From the NCBI GenBank assembly GCA_964353405.1, contig CAYGWJ010000203.1:1-12176 (forward strand): a stretch of DNA of 12,176 nt, read 5' to 3'. Source of the stretch: JBGLNJ01 sp964353405. Lineage in GTDB: Bacteria; Chloroflexota; Anaerolineae; Fen-1058. Below, piece by piece: positions 1 through 7,324 of this stretch. How positions within the stretch are numbered: position 1 is the first letter of the stretch; each line of letters opens with the position of its first letter. A program made the position numbers and the translations under genes. A model generated the notes under the pieces. That model searched no databases. It was given only the letters and a program-made list of their open reading frames with translations, and was not told where the DNA came from.

Positions 1-824
1 CTGTCCGAGTGCTGATAGCGCCGCGATCCGGGTGGGGCCATCGCCGCCAGCACACGTTCGAGCACAGGGAAACAATACTCGCGATACAACTTGCGGTTGA
101 ACAACGCGCTGTTGTCGTCCGTGATCCACCAGCCAGGGTCCGTGTTGTCAGGGGCCCCCTGAAGGGGGCTGCTGAACTCGCGCAAGACCTGGTTGAGTTC
201 GACCATCTTGTGTGCGAGAATATCTCGAAAGCGCCGCATCAGGTCAGGGTGATCGTACATCCAATAGAACACTGTCTCAGGCTGCAACACCGATGTCATG
301 ATCGTCGCCGGACCGCGACTGCCTGTGCCCAGCGCCGGCATCGAAAGACCGCGCGCCTGGCGCTCTTCCCATTCGCGCAGATAGTCTTCCGGCAATGCCC
401 AGGTCTTTATGTCGGTCGCTTGGGCGCGATCCAGGATTCCGGCAAACTCGCCTGGGTCTTTCGTGACATGCGTCAGCCAGGGCGTCGCGCTCTCTGTATA
501 CGAGAACTCGGAGCCAAACAAGTTCTCAATGCGCTTGGGGCTTGTACTCCAGGTGTCCTCTTCAAAGAACGCTTTGCCCACATATTGCAGCGTGACTTTA
601 TTAGCCTCACGATGCAATTCATCGCGGTATGGCTTGTCCTGGTAGTAACGCAGCGTTGAAGGCACGTGCATAAACTCGAACAGCCAGTGGTCGTCAGGCG
701 AAAATGACAGTGCACACCGTGGCTTGTTCGTCGTGAACGCTTCGCACGCGGCATTCTCGGCCCAAAACGATTCGACGTCAAGGTCGGTCGTCAATTCCAT
801 GAATTCAGGTTCGATGATTGGCAC
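1..824 (-). CDS. URO-D-like (uroporphyrinogen decarboxylase / MtaA superfamily) protein, 3' end off the window
   Basis: The frame stays open from 824 to the left edge (274 full codons plus two bases), so the C-terminus is missing; relatives are usually about 340-400 residues. I start it at GTG 824, which has GGAG seven bases upstream and an in-frame TGA further up; the ATG at 800 has no ribosome site. Seen: a W-x-F-E-x-M segment (47-52), a Gly-rich GTGSRGPATIMTS loop (166-178), a YDHPDLMRRF helix (190-199), DDNSALF (236-242) followed by Y-R-E-Y-C-F-P (247-253), and the histidine motif Q-H-S-D at 271-274, exactly at the edge. This is the order expected in URO-D-like barrels. Known of the superfamily: it covers haem-pathway URO-D and zinc-dependent methylcobamide:CoM methyltransferases (MtaA), which use a His-x-Cys-Gly motif. 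Here the motif reads H-S-D, without the cysteine, as in uncharacterised members often found beside sugar-use genes. So it is unlikely to be HemE or a classical MtaA; its substrate is unknown. It lies 76 bp after the DinB-like fragment. Confidence 0.82.
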   Translation of the reverse strand, partial: MPIIEPEFMELTTDLDVESFWAENAACEAFTTNKPRCALSFSPDDHWLFEFMHVPSTLRYYQDKPYRDELHREANKVTLQYVGKAFFEEDTWSTSPKRIENLFGSEFSYTESATPWLTHVTKDPGEFAGILDRAQATDIKTWALPEDYLREWEERQARGLSMPALGTGSRGPATIMTSVLQPETVFYWMYDHPDLMRRFRDILAHKMVELNQVLREFSSPLQGAPDNTDPGWWITDDNSALFNRKLYREYCFPVLERVLAAMAPPGSRRYQHSD

Positions 825-900
825 GATCTTGCTCCGCGTTGATTCCAAAAGAGTTTGTCAGCTTATCCAGGCATAGCGTGTCAGGTTCCGTCAGTCTGGC

Positions 901-1287
901 TCAGCGGACGGGTTTCCTCCCGACCCAATCAACGTCAATCTTTTGTGTTCCCAACCGCTCACACAGTTCGCCAATGTGTTGCTGCAAGTGCCGAATGTTG
1001 TAAAACTGCAGTTCCAGTTTGTTGAGAGGAATCCAATCGAAACCGGACTCGCTCTCCAGGTTCAGATCAGTCACTTGTTCTTCAACCTGCTTTTGGCAAA
1101 CCGCGAGATACTCGAGCATATCCCCTTTGGTGTAAGGCTCATCTATCTTTGGCTCTTCGTGCGGCGGCCATGGCAATGGCCCCATGAATTGGTACTGTTC
1201 TCTGTGCCGGGTCCATGTCTCCTCCGTCCAGCGTCTCGCCGCGCCGCGTGGCGCAGCCACACAAAGTGGGTGGTTACACTTTCTCAT
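901..1287 (-). CDS. C-terminal half of a DinB-like metal-binding protein (probably truncated)
   Basis: The last 80-90 residues of this frame match the C-terminal half of a DinB-type four-helix protein as I know the family: a YTKGDMLEYLAVC helix (52-64), then LELQFYNIRHLQQHIGEL (91-108) with the HxxxH pair H100 and H104 that would bind metal. The N-terminal helices, which normally carry another metal-ligand histidine and a leucine/histidine-rich helix, are absent: upstream of about residue 34 the sequence is Arg/Ala/Trp-rich and unlike the family, and further upstream the frame runs inside the radical SAM gene. Start is uncertain. ATG 1287 overlaps the end of the radical SAM gene by 14 bp with only a weak ribosome site; ATG at 1185 (M35) has none. 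A strong GGAGGAG site sits before an ATG at 1216, but that ATG is in another frame and stops at 1139. The likeliest readings are a truncated or frameshifted pseudogene, or a short one-half DinB protein. DinB-like proteins are often thiol-linked or metal-binding, but no activity can be assigned here. Confidence 0.55.
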   Translation of the reverse strand: MRKCNHPLCVAAPRGAARRWTEETWTRHREQYQFMGPLPWPPHEEPKIDEPYTKGDMLEYLAVCQKQVEEQVTDLNLESESGFDWIPLNKLELQFYNIRHLQQHIGELCERLGTQKIDVDWVGRKPVR

Positions 1288-3043
1288 CCGCCAGCCACGG
1301 TGGAAATGGTTTGCCTTGCGCGTGCAAATGGCAGGCGTACAAAAAGCGATGCACGTCGTGAGTGTAATATTGGCCAAAGCGCTTGCCCGGCAGAGCATCC
1401 AACAACCGGTCAACGAGGGTGTGCGCCATGCTTTCGTCCAGCCCTGACTCGGGTTCGTAATCGAAATAAATCGCCAGGTCTCGCTCGGGCTTGACGATAA
1501 CGCGCTTGATGCCGAACCGGGTTGGATCCAAATGCGCCGGTGAATAGCGTTCCAAGACAAATGCGCCGAACCCTGCGGAATGAACCGAGTCTTGATGGGC
1601 GTAGAGAAAGTTGACTGTCTCTTGCGCATCTTCCATCGTCTCGGTCGGAAAGCCGAAAAAGAAAAACGTGTGATTCCAGATGCCGGCTTGCGTGCCTTCT
1701 TTCAAGACGCGGCTCATCGTCTCAAGCCGTGTGCCCTTGACCATGTGCTGAATCATTCGCTCCGAAGCCGTCTCCAAACCGTAGAACAACATCCGACAGC
1801 CGCCGCGCGCCATGCTCTGCAACAACTCGGCCGAAATCACCCGCTCGAGTCGCGCACAGCTACACCAGTTGACCGGCGAGCCTTGTTCCGCGAGCCGAGC
1901 CGCAAGCCCGCGCATCGTGCGCGGCGGGATGGCTTCATCCGTGAAAAAGATGTGGCGCACGCCGTATTTCTTTTGCAGAGCATTGATTTGATCGACCAAC
2001 TGCTCGACCATGAGGGGAGAGAATCCCTTGCCGGCGCCATATCCGACGTTGCAAAAAGCGCAGAGACCGTGATAACAACCATGCGCCGTGACGAGGGGCA
2101 GAACCAGGTCAGGCGCCAGGTAACGGTCGAGCGGCAATCCATCAAAGTCAGGCAGAAGCATAGTCGTTGCATCGGGATGCGTGTGCACCGGATTCACGTG
2201 AATCTGATCGCTCGCCTTGTAAATCAGATTCGGAACATTTTCCAATTTGGCATCACCGTCCAATGCCTCCGCCAGCCTGAGCAGTGGAATTTCGCCGTCA
2301 AAGATGACGGCGCTGTCAATCAAATCGAACAGGACCGGCGCTTGCGGAATCTGCTCGCGCAGCATCGAGATGTGCGGTCCGCCGGCGGTAATGTGACAAT
2401 CCAGGCCCGACTGTTTGATCAGATGCGCCAGCGTCATGCCTGCCAGCATCTGTCCCATCGTCGGAATCGAGATGCCGACAATGTCAGGACGTTCGCGCAC
2501 GATGTCGGAAACGATGCCGCGCTGAAAAATATCCAGGAACAGGTTGTGTTGCCGAAGGTCGCGTGCCCCTTGTAACAGATAGCGACTGCTATCAACCGGC
2601 GAAGCGTTTTGATAATACAAGAAATCGAGTTGCGCGGGGTAAAATGGCAACGAAGCCAGTTCGAGTGATTGCATGATGACTGAAAACGCTTCCAGACTTT
2701 TCTCGCCATCGTAAAACGCGGGACTGCGAAACACGGCTTTGGCTGATTCGACTTGCGCCGCCAGCCGGGGACCTTGCGCAAATGCCCATTCGATTTTTTC
2801 GCGCAGCGTGACCGTACGACTGCGCTCGCGTCCGCGCTCGCGTCCGCGCGCGTAATCGGCGCGGAGATGCTCCAGTGATTGCTCAAGATAGGTACGACTC
2901 AAGACCGTGTCGTACGTTTCAAGATTGAGGTCGCGCTGGATAACCTCTACGCCATGCGACCGCAGAACAGAAGCGAGTACCGGCAGTGCCAGGTGCGGCA
3001 TCGCCGGCGTCCATGGTGGTGGGAAGACTAGAAATATTTTCAT
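1274..3043 (-). CDS. B12-binding-domain radical SAM enzyme
   Basis: 589 residues from ATG 3043, where the protein opens with the typical MKIFLVFPPP strand of these enzymes; a TTG at 3073 would add ten residues but has a poorer context. Domain order: a Rossmann-like cobalamin-binding-type region (about 1-270, with DIVGISIPTMG at 187-197 and TAGGPH at 219-224), then a radical SAM barrel (about 310-520) with the cluster motif GCYHGLCAFC at 322-331, the FTDE strand (367-370), YGLET (421-425) and FFFGFPTET (461-469), then a tail ending FLYACHLHAQGKPFPPW (567-583), a common ending for this class. The cluster cysteines C323, C328 and C331 give C-x4-C-x2-C rather than the usual C-x3-C-x2-C. I see no D-x-H-x-x-G, so cobalamin, if bound, probably lacks a protein histidine ligand. 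A 12-bp tandem repeat (2822-2845) encodes GRERGRER at 67-74. Known roles of the class include methyl transfer to unactivated carbon or phosphorus and ring rearrangement; the substrate here is unknown. It sits 164 bp after the 866-residue gene and overlaps the DinB-like fragment. Confidence 0.88.
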   Translation of the reverse strand: MKIFLVFPPPWTPAMPHLALPVLASVLRSHGVEVIQRDLNLETYDTVLSRTYLEQSLEHLRADYARGRERGRERSRTVTLREKIEWAFAQGPRLAAQVESAKAVFRSPAFYDGEKSLEAFSVIMQSLELASLPFYPAQLDFLYYQNASPVDSSRYLLQGARDLRQHNLFLDIFQRGIVSDIVRERPDIVGISIPTMGQMLAGMTLAHLIKQSGLDCHITAGGPHISMLREQIPQAPVLFDLIDSAVIFDGEIPLLRLAEALDGDAKLENVPNLIYKASDQIHVNPVHTHPDATTMLLPDFDGLPLDRYLAPDLVLPLVTAHGCYHGLCAFCNVGYGAGKGFSPLMVEQLVDQINALQKKYGVRHIFFTDEAIPPRTMRGLAARLAEQGSPVNWCSCARLERVISAELLQSMARGGCRMLFYGLETASERMIQHMVKGTRLETMSRVLKEGTQAGIWNHTFFFFGFPTETMEDAQETVNFLYAHQDSVHSAGFGAFVLERYSPAHLDPTRFGIKRVIVKPERDLAIYFDYEPESGLDESMAHTLVDRLLDALPGKRFGQYYTHDVHRFLYACHLHAQGKPFPPWLADEKV

Positions 3044-3119
3044 AGGTACTTCAGATTCAACCAAGTTCGTCAATGTTCTTTAATGCCGCGAGCCTGGGCT
3101 TAGAGCGAGTTCCTTTTGA

Positions 3120-3186
3120 GTGTACGGGCTGGATTCGAGGCTTTAGCCGGAACCGCCTCAAGGCTCGAATCCAGTTGACCGTATAC
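3120..3186. repeat. Long inverted repeat between the 866-residue gene and the radical SAM gene
   Basis: A perfect 11-bp arm CTGGATTCGAG (3129-3139) pairs with CTCGAATCCAG (3164-3174). The stem continues inward, with one mismatch then CTT/AAG pairing, and outward with GTGTACGG (3120-3127) against CCGTATAC (3179-3186), which has one mismatch. No U-tract follows on either strand, so it is not a textbook intrinsic terminator. Its place between two minus-strand genes fits transcript-end protection, partial termination or a small mobile palindrome. The rest of the 164-bp gap (3044-3207) shows no convincing promoter. Confidence 0.7.
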
Positions 3187-3207
3187 GCAATCGGAAACCG
3201 CTATAAC

Positions 3208-5808
3208 TCACCCAGCGGAAAAATTCAGCCGCATGGCTTGCTCGCCGTAGTGAACCTCTAACTGCGAAGCGGGCACGCTTTGCGCGGCGACGCAGTACGG
3301 ATTGTCATAGTGTTTGAATCCCGTAATCGGTTCCACTTGATCGTTTCGCATCAACGGACCTTGCCAGCCAAACGCAAGCGTCTCGCCACGCAAAGTGGTG
3401 CAACGCACGGACAATCCATCGTAACTCACGTCGAGCGCGAGTATTTTTTCCTGGAATGTGCTGAAATCGCCGTCGAGCGCGGCGCGTCCCATATGACATA
3501 GCCACACGTTGTGTTGACCATAGGAGCGCAATTCGCGATGGGCGTTGTCGCCGCGCGTGATAAAGTCTAATCCCCGCGCCGCCGTGAGCGCAAGATAGCC
3601 ATCGCCTTTGCGTGCGCAAGCCCACGCGCGACCGTTGGCGTCCGCGCGCAGCACGTGCTCATCGAACGCCCACGCCGGAAAATACGCGTGCGTGAAACCC
3701 AACCAATCGTCATCCGGCAATTTGTGAATCGCGATGAGCACGTCTTTCCATTGCGCGACGCGCGGCAAAACCACGTTGCCATGCCAGGCATTGGGCCGGT
3801 GCGAACCTTCTTCGCTCAGACAAGGTGGATGCGTGACAAAGACGACGGCATCCGGCCCGAACGTGGCCTGCCAGATGTGCTGCTGGTATCCGCTTTCGCC
3901 CGGATGATAATCTTGCGCCGAACACAACATATAGTCCGGTGTCTTGTACGTCACCTTGTTCACTTCCCAATCGCCACTCGCCCGGTCGCACCACTCTTCC
4001 AATATGCCGGCATGGCGCTCGCGATTCCACATTTCTTCGGGCACGCTTTGCGCGGCGGCAATATCGCCGACGATGAGCGGAAAGGCATAATTTTCCATGC
4101 ACGCCAGGCTCACGGTCGCCAGAATCTTGTCGTTAAAAGCGCCCATGCCCCACATCAACCGGCTGACGCCCGATGTCGCTTCTTGTCGTCCGCCTTTGAT
4201 ATGCGGCGTGTATGTGCGCCCGTGCGTCGAGCCGAATGTGCCCTTGTACGAATTGAGCGCCATCGTCAAAAACAGCTTGTCCATGATGACGGTGGACAGG
4301 TCATACACGGCCTGGCTTTCCGCCAGATCAGCCAGGTGCGAAAGCGCCAGCAAATCCTCTTCGAAATAGCAGTTCGAGTCCCATTCACCAAAGCCTCCGG
4401 CTCCCCGCTTGTGCAGCCAGGCAAGCGCCATCCGTTCGCCTTTTTCTCGATGCCACTGACCCGTCTGGCTGACGTTCGTAAAGAGGCGATCCGGATAAAG
4501 TTGACCGGCCAGAATCTCACATGCATGAAAGAGGATCTGGTGGTTCTCCGACCAAAACCACATTGCGTCGCTGCCCGGCTCGTCTGCCCAATACTTGAAG
4601 TTGAGCACACACTCTTCCAACGGCTGCTTGAGCGATTCAGGAAAAGCTGGATCGTCGCCATACCGATGCAGCATCCCCAAGAGGCCCACCAGATAAAAGT
4701 CGCTGCAATCCTTGCGCTGATTGATCCCCTCGATGGTTTTCAGGATGACGTCGTTTTTGACGTCGGCCCAATACCCCAGCGCCATCTTGGCAATCTCGGA
4801 AAACACACTCCGCTCCGCGTCACGCTGGGCAGCGTCGGTCAATGCTTCGACACGGCGCTCATCAAAAGTGCCATAGGGAGACTCGGAATATCTATTCTTC
4901 AACGCCGTCAAGGCAATCTTGCGCTCGAGCCGCAAATTGCCCTCGTAATACTCTTCAAGCGTGGGCATCAAGACAACGTGAAACGGGCCTTCTGGAACCT
5001 GGAAAGGCGAGGCCAGGGGCTGTTTGAAATCGGATGAGACGGTCGGGCGCGCCTCGGAATAGATCCAGCCATCCGGCTTTTGAAGGCGAAGCGTCAGCGG
5101 CGAAGACACGGTCAACTCTTTCGGCCAATGCACTGTGATCGGATCGTCCCACACGAATACATCGCGATCCAGATAGGCCGACTCGATGGCCTTTTCGACT
5201 GTCTCGCGGCGAGCCACGCCTTCGTGGAAAGTAGGCACGAACACGAACGCGCCCGGCGCAAGGCCGACGATGCGCAGTGCCATGGCATACGGACATTCGC
5301 GCGCCGCCACCTCTTCAAAGCGTACCAGGAATTCGTTCGGCCCTTCCACCAGCTTGGCCTGAAAAGAGACGCTGTGCGGCAACTGGTGATGGAAATGTTC
5401 CTGGCGATGAACGTGTTGACCACGCCCTGCGAGCCACACATCGGCGGGGCCGTTGGTGGTCAAGATGCACGTCACCTCCTGCGCCGCAGGACTGACGACC
5501 TGGCTGTACGCCCAGCACCTCAGATAATGGCACGTGTGATAGAAAGCAGTGCAGTCAACAAAATGATCGTCATCGCACCTGAAATAGTTCCACGGCAGCT
5601 TCGCGTCGCCCACCTCGAAAGGTTCGTTCTCCACGGGTGGCTGGGTCACGGCTGCATCGGACTCGTAATAATGCCGTGCAATCTGCAACTTGTAATCCTC
5701 GCCCTGAAAGCGATCCAGGTCAAGCACGGGGACGGCCTGCGGCCCCGCGACCAGCCAATTGTGGATAAAACCGTTTTCGAGTTCGTAGCGAACATGATAG
5801 ACCGGCAT
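3208..5808 (-). CDS. Large cytoplasmic protein with toroid-like layout, possible glycan-active enzyme
   Basis: 866 residues; ATG 5808 follows an AGAGG ribosome site about four bases upstream. There is no signal peptide or membrane helix, so it should be cytoplasmic. Residues 1 to about 300 look beta-rich and include a WLVAGP strand (18-23) of the kind seen at the head of carbohydrate-active beta domains. Residues about 330-570 are mainly helical, with the conserved-looking blocks WFWSENHQILFH (417-428), GGFGEWDSNCYFEEDLLAL (471-489) and GSTHGRTYTPHIKGG (526-540); Glu, His, Asp and Tyr in these blocks are candidate catalytic residues. Residues about 640-866 are again beta-rich. A helical toroid followed by a beta-sandwich is the layout of several polysaccharide lyases and (alpha/alpha)6 glycosidases, and the neighbouring importer fits oligosaccharide intake. 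I do not recognise a named family, so lyase or hydrolase is only a hypothesis from layout and context. It lies 24 bp after the small membrane protein, probably cotranscribed. Confidence 0.8.
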   Translation of the reverse strand: MPVYHVRYELENGFIHNWLVAGPQAVPVLDLDRFQGEDYKLQIARHYYESDAAVTQPPVENEPFEVGDAKLPWNYFRCDDDHFVDCTAFYHTCHYLRCWAYSQVVSPAAQEVTCILTTNGPADVWLAGRGQHVHRQEHFHHQLPHSVSFQAKLVEGPNEFLVRFEEVAARECPYAMALRIVGLAPGAFVFVPTFHEGVARRETVEKAIESAYLDRDVFVWDDPITVHWPKELTVSSPLTLRLQKPDGWIYSEARPTVSSDFKQPLASPFQVPEGPFHVVLMPTLEEYYEGNLRLERKIALTALKNRYSESPYGTFDERRVEALTDAAQRDAERSVFSEIAKMALGYWADVKNDVILKTIEGINQRKDCSDFYLVGLLGMLHRYGDDPAFPESLKQPLEECVLNFKYWADEPGSDAMWFWSENHQILFHACEILAGQLYPDRLFTNVSQTGQWHREKGERMALAWLHKRGAGGFGEWDSNCYFEEDLLALSHLADLAESQAVYDLSTVIMDKLFLTMALNSYKGTFGSTHGRTYTPHIKGGRQEATSGVSRLMWGMGAFNDKILATVSLACMENYAFPLIVGDIAAAQSVPEEMWNRERHAGILEEWCDRASGDWEVNKVTYKTPDYMLCSAQDYHPGESGYQQHIWQATFGPDAVVFVTHPPCLSEEGSHRPNAWHGNVVLPRVAQWKDVLIAIHKLPDDDWLGFTHAYFPAWAFDEHVLRADANGRAWACARKGDGYLALTAARGLDFITRGDNAHRELRSYGQHNVWLCHMGRAALDGDFSTFQEKILALDVSYDGLSVRCTTLRGETLAFGWQGPLMRNDQVEPITGFKHYDNPYCVAAQSVPASQLEVHYGEQAMRLNFSAG

Positions 5809-5832
5809 ACATCCTCTTTTCGATGAGATAGG

Positions 5833-6186
5833 CTAGTGCGGCGAGCGAAAGGCAATTTGACGCAGCGCGAGGGATACGAGCAGCAAGCTGATGGGAATAG
5901 CAATCGTCCATGCAAAACGTCGTAAGAGTGCAGGCACTTGTGCAACGCTGCGACGATAATAACTCTCCAGGAACACCACATAGACAAAGGCAACCAAACC
6001 ACCCAACAAAATACTGAGCTGATCCGCCAGGCCAAGTGTGTAGCGGCTGTGTCCGGTCATCACCCAGAACGCATTGATCGCCGAGCGGAATTCAATGAGA
6101 GCCACAATGCAAACGACGAAATTGACCAGCCAAAGCAGATAGGCCAGCACGTAAAACAGAACATGCGTCAGAGTTGTTCGCGACAT
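5833..6186 (-). CDS. Small membrane protein with three predicted helices, unknown family
   Basis: 117 residues from ATG 6186, with a weak GCGGA ribosome-site-like sequence upstream; the frame continues upstream without a better-placed start. Three hydrophobic segments can be read: about 9-32 (rich in Val, Leu, Phe), 55-73 (LSILLGGLVAFVYVVFL) and 91-110 (FAWTIAIPISLLLVSLALRQ). Basic residues (RR at 78-79, 89-90) lie in the loop after the second helix, suggesting that this loop is inside. No catalytic or binding motif is visible. It sits 98 bp after the OppD-like ATPase, with an inverted repeat between them, and 24 bp before the 866-residue gene, so it is more tightly tied to that gene than to the transporter. 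I do not recognise the family. It could be an accessory membrane subunit, but nothing in the sequence shows this. Confidence 0.72.
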   Translation of the reverse strand: MSRTTLTHVLFYVLAYLLWLVNFVVCIVALIEFRSAINAFWVMTGHSRYTLGLADQLSILLGGLVAFVYVVFLESYYRRSVAQVPALLRRFAWTIAIPISLLLVSLALRQIAFRSPH

Positions 6187-6212
6187 TGCATCCGCTTTCG
6201 ACCTGACAACAA

Positions 6213-6257
6213 CTGTGGATCGCGCATCACAAGCTTTAGCCTGACTGCGATCCACAG
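6213..6257. repeat. Perfect 11-bp inverted repeat downstream of the OppD-like gene
   Basis: CTGTGGATCGC (6213-6223) and GCGATCCACAG (6247-6257) are perfect inverted arms around a 23-base loop. On the minus strand the stem is followed by a short T/G-rich run (TTGTTGT) rather than a clean U-tract. It lies between the OppD-like stop (6285) and the next start (6186), so it may act as a weak terminator or a 3'-end stabiliser that separates transporter expression from the left-hand genes. Confidence 0.65.
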
Positions 6258-6284
6258 ACAAACAGGAAATGTTGGCCGGCCAGC

Positions 6285-7313
6285 CTACGCTGCGTACAGC
6301 AGACATCGAACCTTGTGCCCTGGCTCGACCTGTATATTGGGCGGCTCTTGTTGATCGCACACTCCGGCAATTCTCTTGCCACACCGGGGATGGAAAGAAC
6401 AACCTTCCGGAATCGAGTACGGATCGGGCACGGTGCCTCGAATAGATTCTAGTCGCCGCTTCTCCTTAGTGGTCTGGCCCAGACGAGGGATGGAACGCAG
6501 TAATGCTTGAGTGTAAGGGTGCTTGGGATTGTGGAAAATCGTATCCACATTGGCTTCTTCGACCACCTTGCCCATGTACATGACAATCACGTCTTCCGTC
6601 ATCTGCGCCACTACCCCCAGGTTGTGCGTGATGTACAGGATGGCCATGCCCAGTTCTTGCTGAAGGCTGCGCATCAGTCGCAGGATTTGAGCTTCGGTCG
6701 TCACATCCAGCGCGGTCGTTGGCTCGTCGGCGATCAGGAGGCTGGGGTGGCACGATAGCGCCATCGCGATCACCGCGCGCTGGCGCAGCCCTCCCGAAAG
6801 TTGGTGCGGGTAGCAGTCCACGCGCTCCTTAGGCTGCGGAAAGCCGACCCAATCGAGTATCTCTATCGCCTTGGCGCGCGCCTCGGCTTTGTCCACCTTT
6901 TGGTGGAGCAGGATGGCTTCCATGATCTGGTTGCCGATGGTGTGAACCGGACTGAGCGACGTCATCGGCTCTTGAGGCACGAGGGCGATCTCGCAGCCAC
7001 GGATGCTGCGAATCGTAGCGCCCATTGGGTCGAGCTTGGTCAATTTCACTTCTTCGGTGAGATGGTCGTTATTGGAGTCACATTTCCGGTGCAGCGTGAT
7101 CTCGCCTTCCACAATTCTGCCCGGCTTGGGCACAATGCGCAGAATCGAGCGCGCCGTGACGCTCTTGCCGCAGCCGCTTTCCCCCACCACGCCCAAGGTC
7201 TGTCCGCACCAGAGGTCGAAATCAACGCCATCTATCGCCCTGACCGTGCCTTCGTCCAAAAAGAAATAGGTTTTGAGATGCTTGACTTCAAGCAGCAGTT
7301 GGTCACTCTTCAT
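6285..7313 (-). CDS. oppD: Oligopeptide/oligosaccharide ABC importer ATPase, OppD/DppD-like
   Basis: 342 residues from ATG 7313, with GGAG eight bases upstream; it follows the OppC-like stop by 11 bp. This is the cytoplasmic nucleotide-binding subunit that powers import. Motifs seen: Walker A GESGCGKS (44-51), Q-loop Gln114 in LVPQEPMTSLSPV, signature LSGGLRQR (172-179), Walker B LLIADEP (192-198) and switch His230 in ITHNLGV. The C-terminal Opp-family extension is present: NPKHPYTQALLRSIPRL, then a GCSFHPRC stretch of the type that can hold an iron-sulfur cluster in this family. The signature has Leu where Met is more usual, a mild change. OppD and OppF normally pair as a heterodimer; the only OppF-like gene in view lies before the binding protein rather than after this gene. 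The substrate cannot be read from an ATPase. Confidence 0.93.
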   Translation of the reverse strand: MKSDQLLLEVKHLKTYFFLDEGTVRAIDGVDFDLWCGQTLGVVGESGCGKSVTARSILRIVPKPGRIVEGEITLHRKCDSNNDHLTEEVKLTKLDPMGATIRSIRGCEIALVPQEPMTSLSPVHTIGNQIMEAILLHQKVDKAEARAKAIEILDWVGFPQPKERVDCYPHQLSGGLRQRAVIAMALSCHPSLLIADEPTTALDVTTEAQILRLMRSLQQELGMAILYITHNLGVVAQMTEDVIVMYMGKVVEEANVDTIFHNPKHPYTQALLRSIPRLGQTTKEKRRLESIRGTVPDPYSIPEGCSFHPRCGKRIAGVCDQQEPPNIQVEPGHKVRCLLYAA

Positions 7314-7324
7314 TTCGGGCACTC

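Noticed and set aside
148..162. Near-palindrome of G and C runs around position 155
   Set aside because: It lies inside the URO-D-like coding frame, is imperfect, and is explained by codons for Pro-Leu-Gln-Gly-Ala-Pro.
1139..1216. 25-codon frame starting at ATG 1216 behind GGAGGAG
   Set aside because: Strong ribosome site but the peptide is Ala/Arg-rich without any recognisable feature and overlaps the DinB-like frame; kept only as a hint of a frameshift.
1580..2575. Plus-strand open frame of 331 codons opposite the radical SAM gene
   Set aside because: Antisense to clear radical SAM motifs; Arg/Gln/His-rich composition and no domain.
3043..3073. Alternative TTG start of the radical SAM gene at 3073
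   Set aside because: Adds ten residues before the conserved MKIFLVFPPP start, with no better ribosome site.
3044..3110. TTGACG as a -35 box upstream of the radical SAM gene
   Set aside because: No matching -10 box at 16-18 bases; any start site would fall in the coding sequence.
3655..5037. Plus-strand open frame of 460 codons opposite the 866-residue gene
   Set aside because: It lies entirely antisense to a gene with a good ribosome site and coherent protein composition; its translation is Arg/His-rich and low in recognisable motifs, typical of an antisense shadow in GC-rich DNA.
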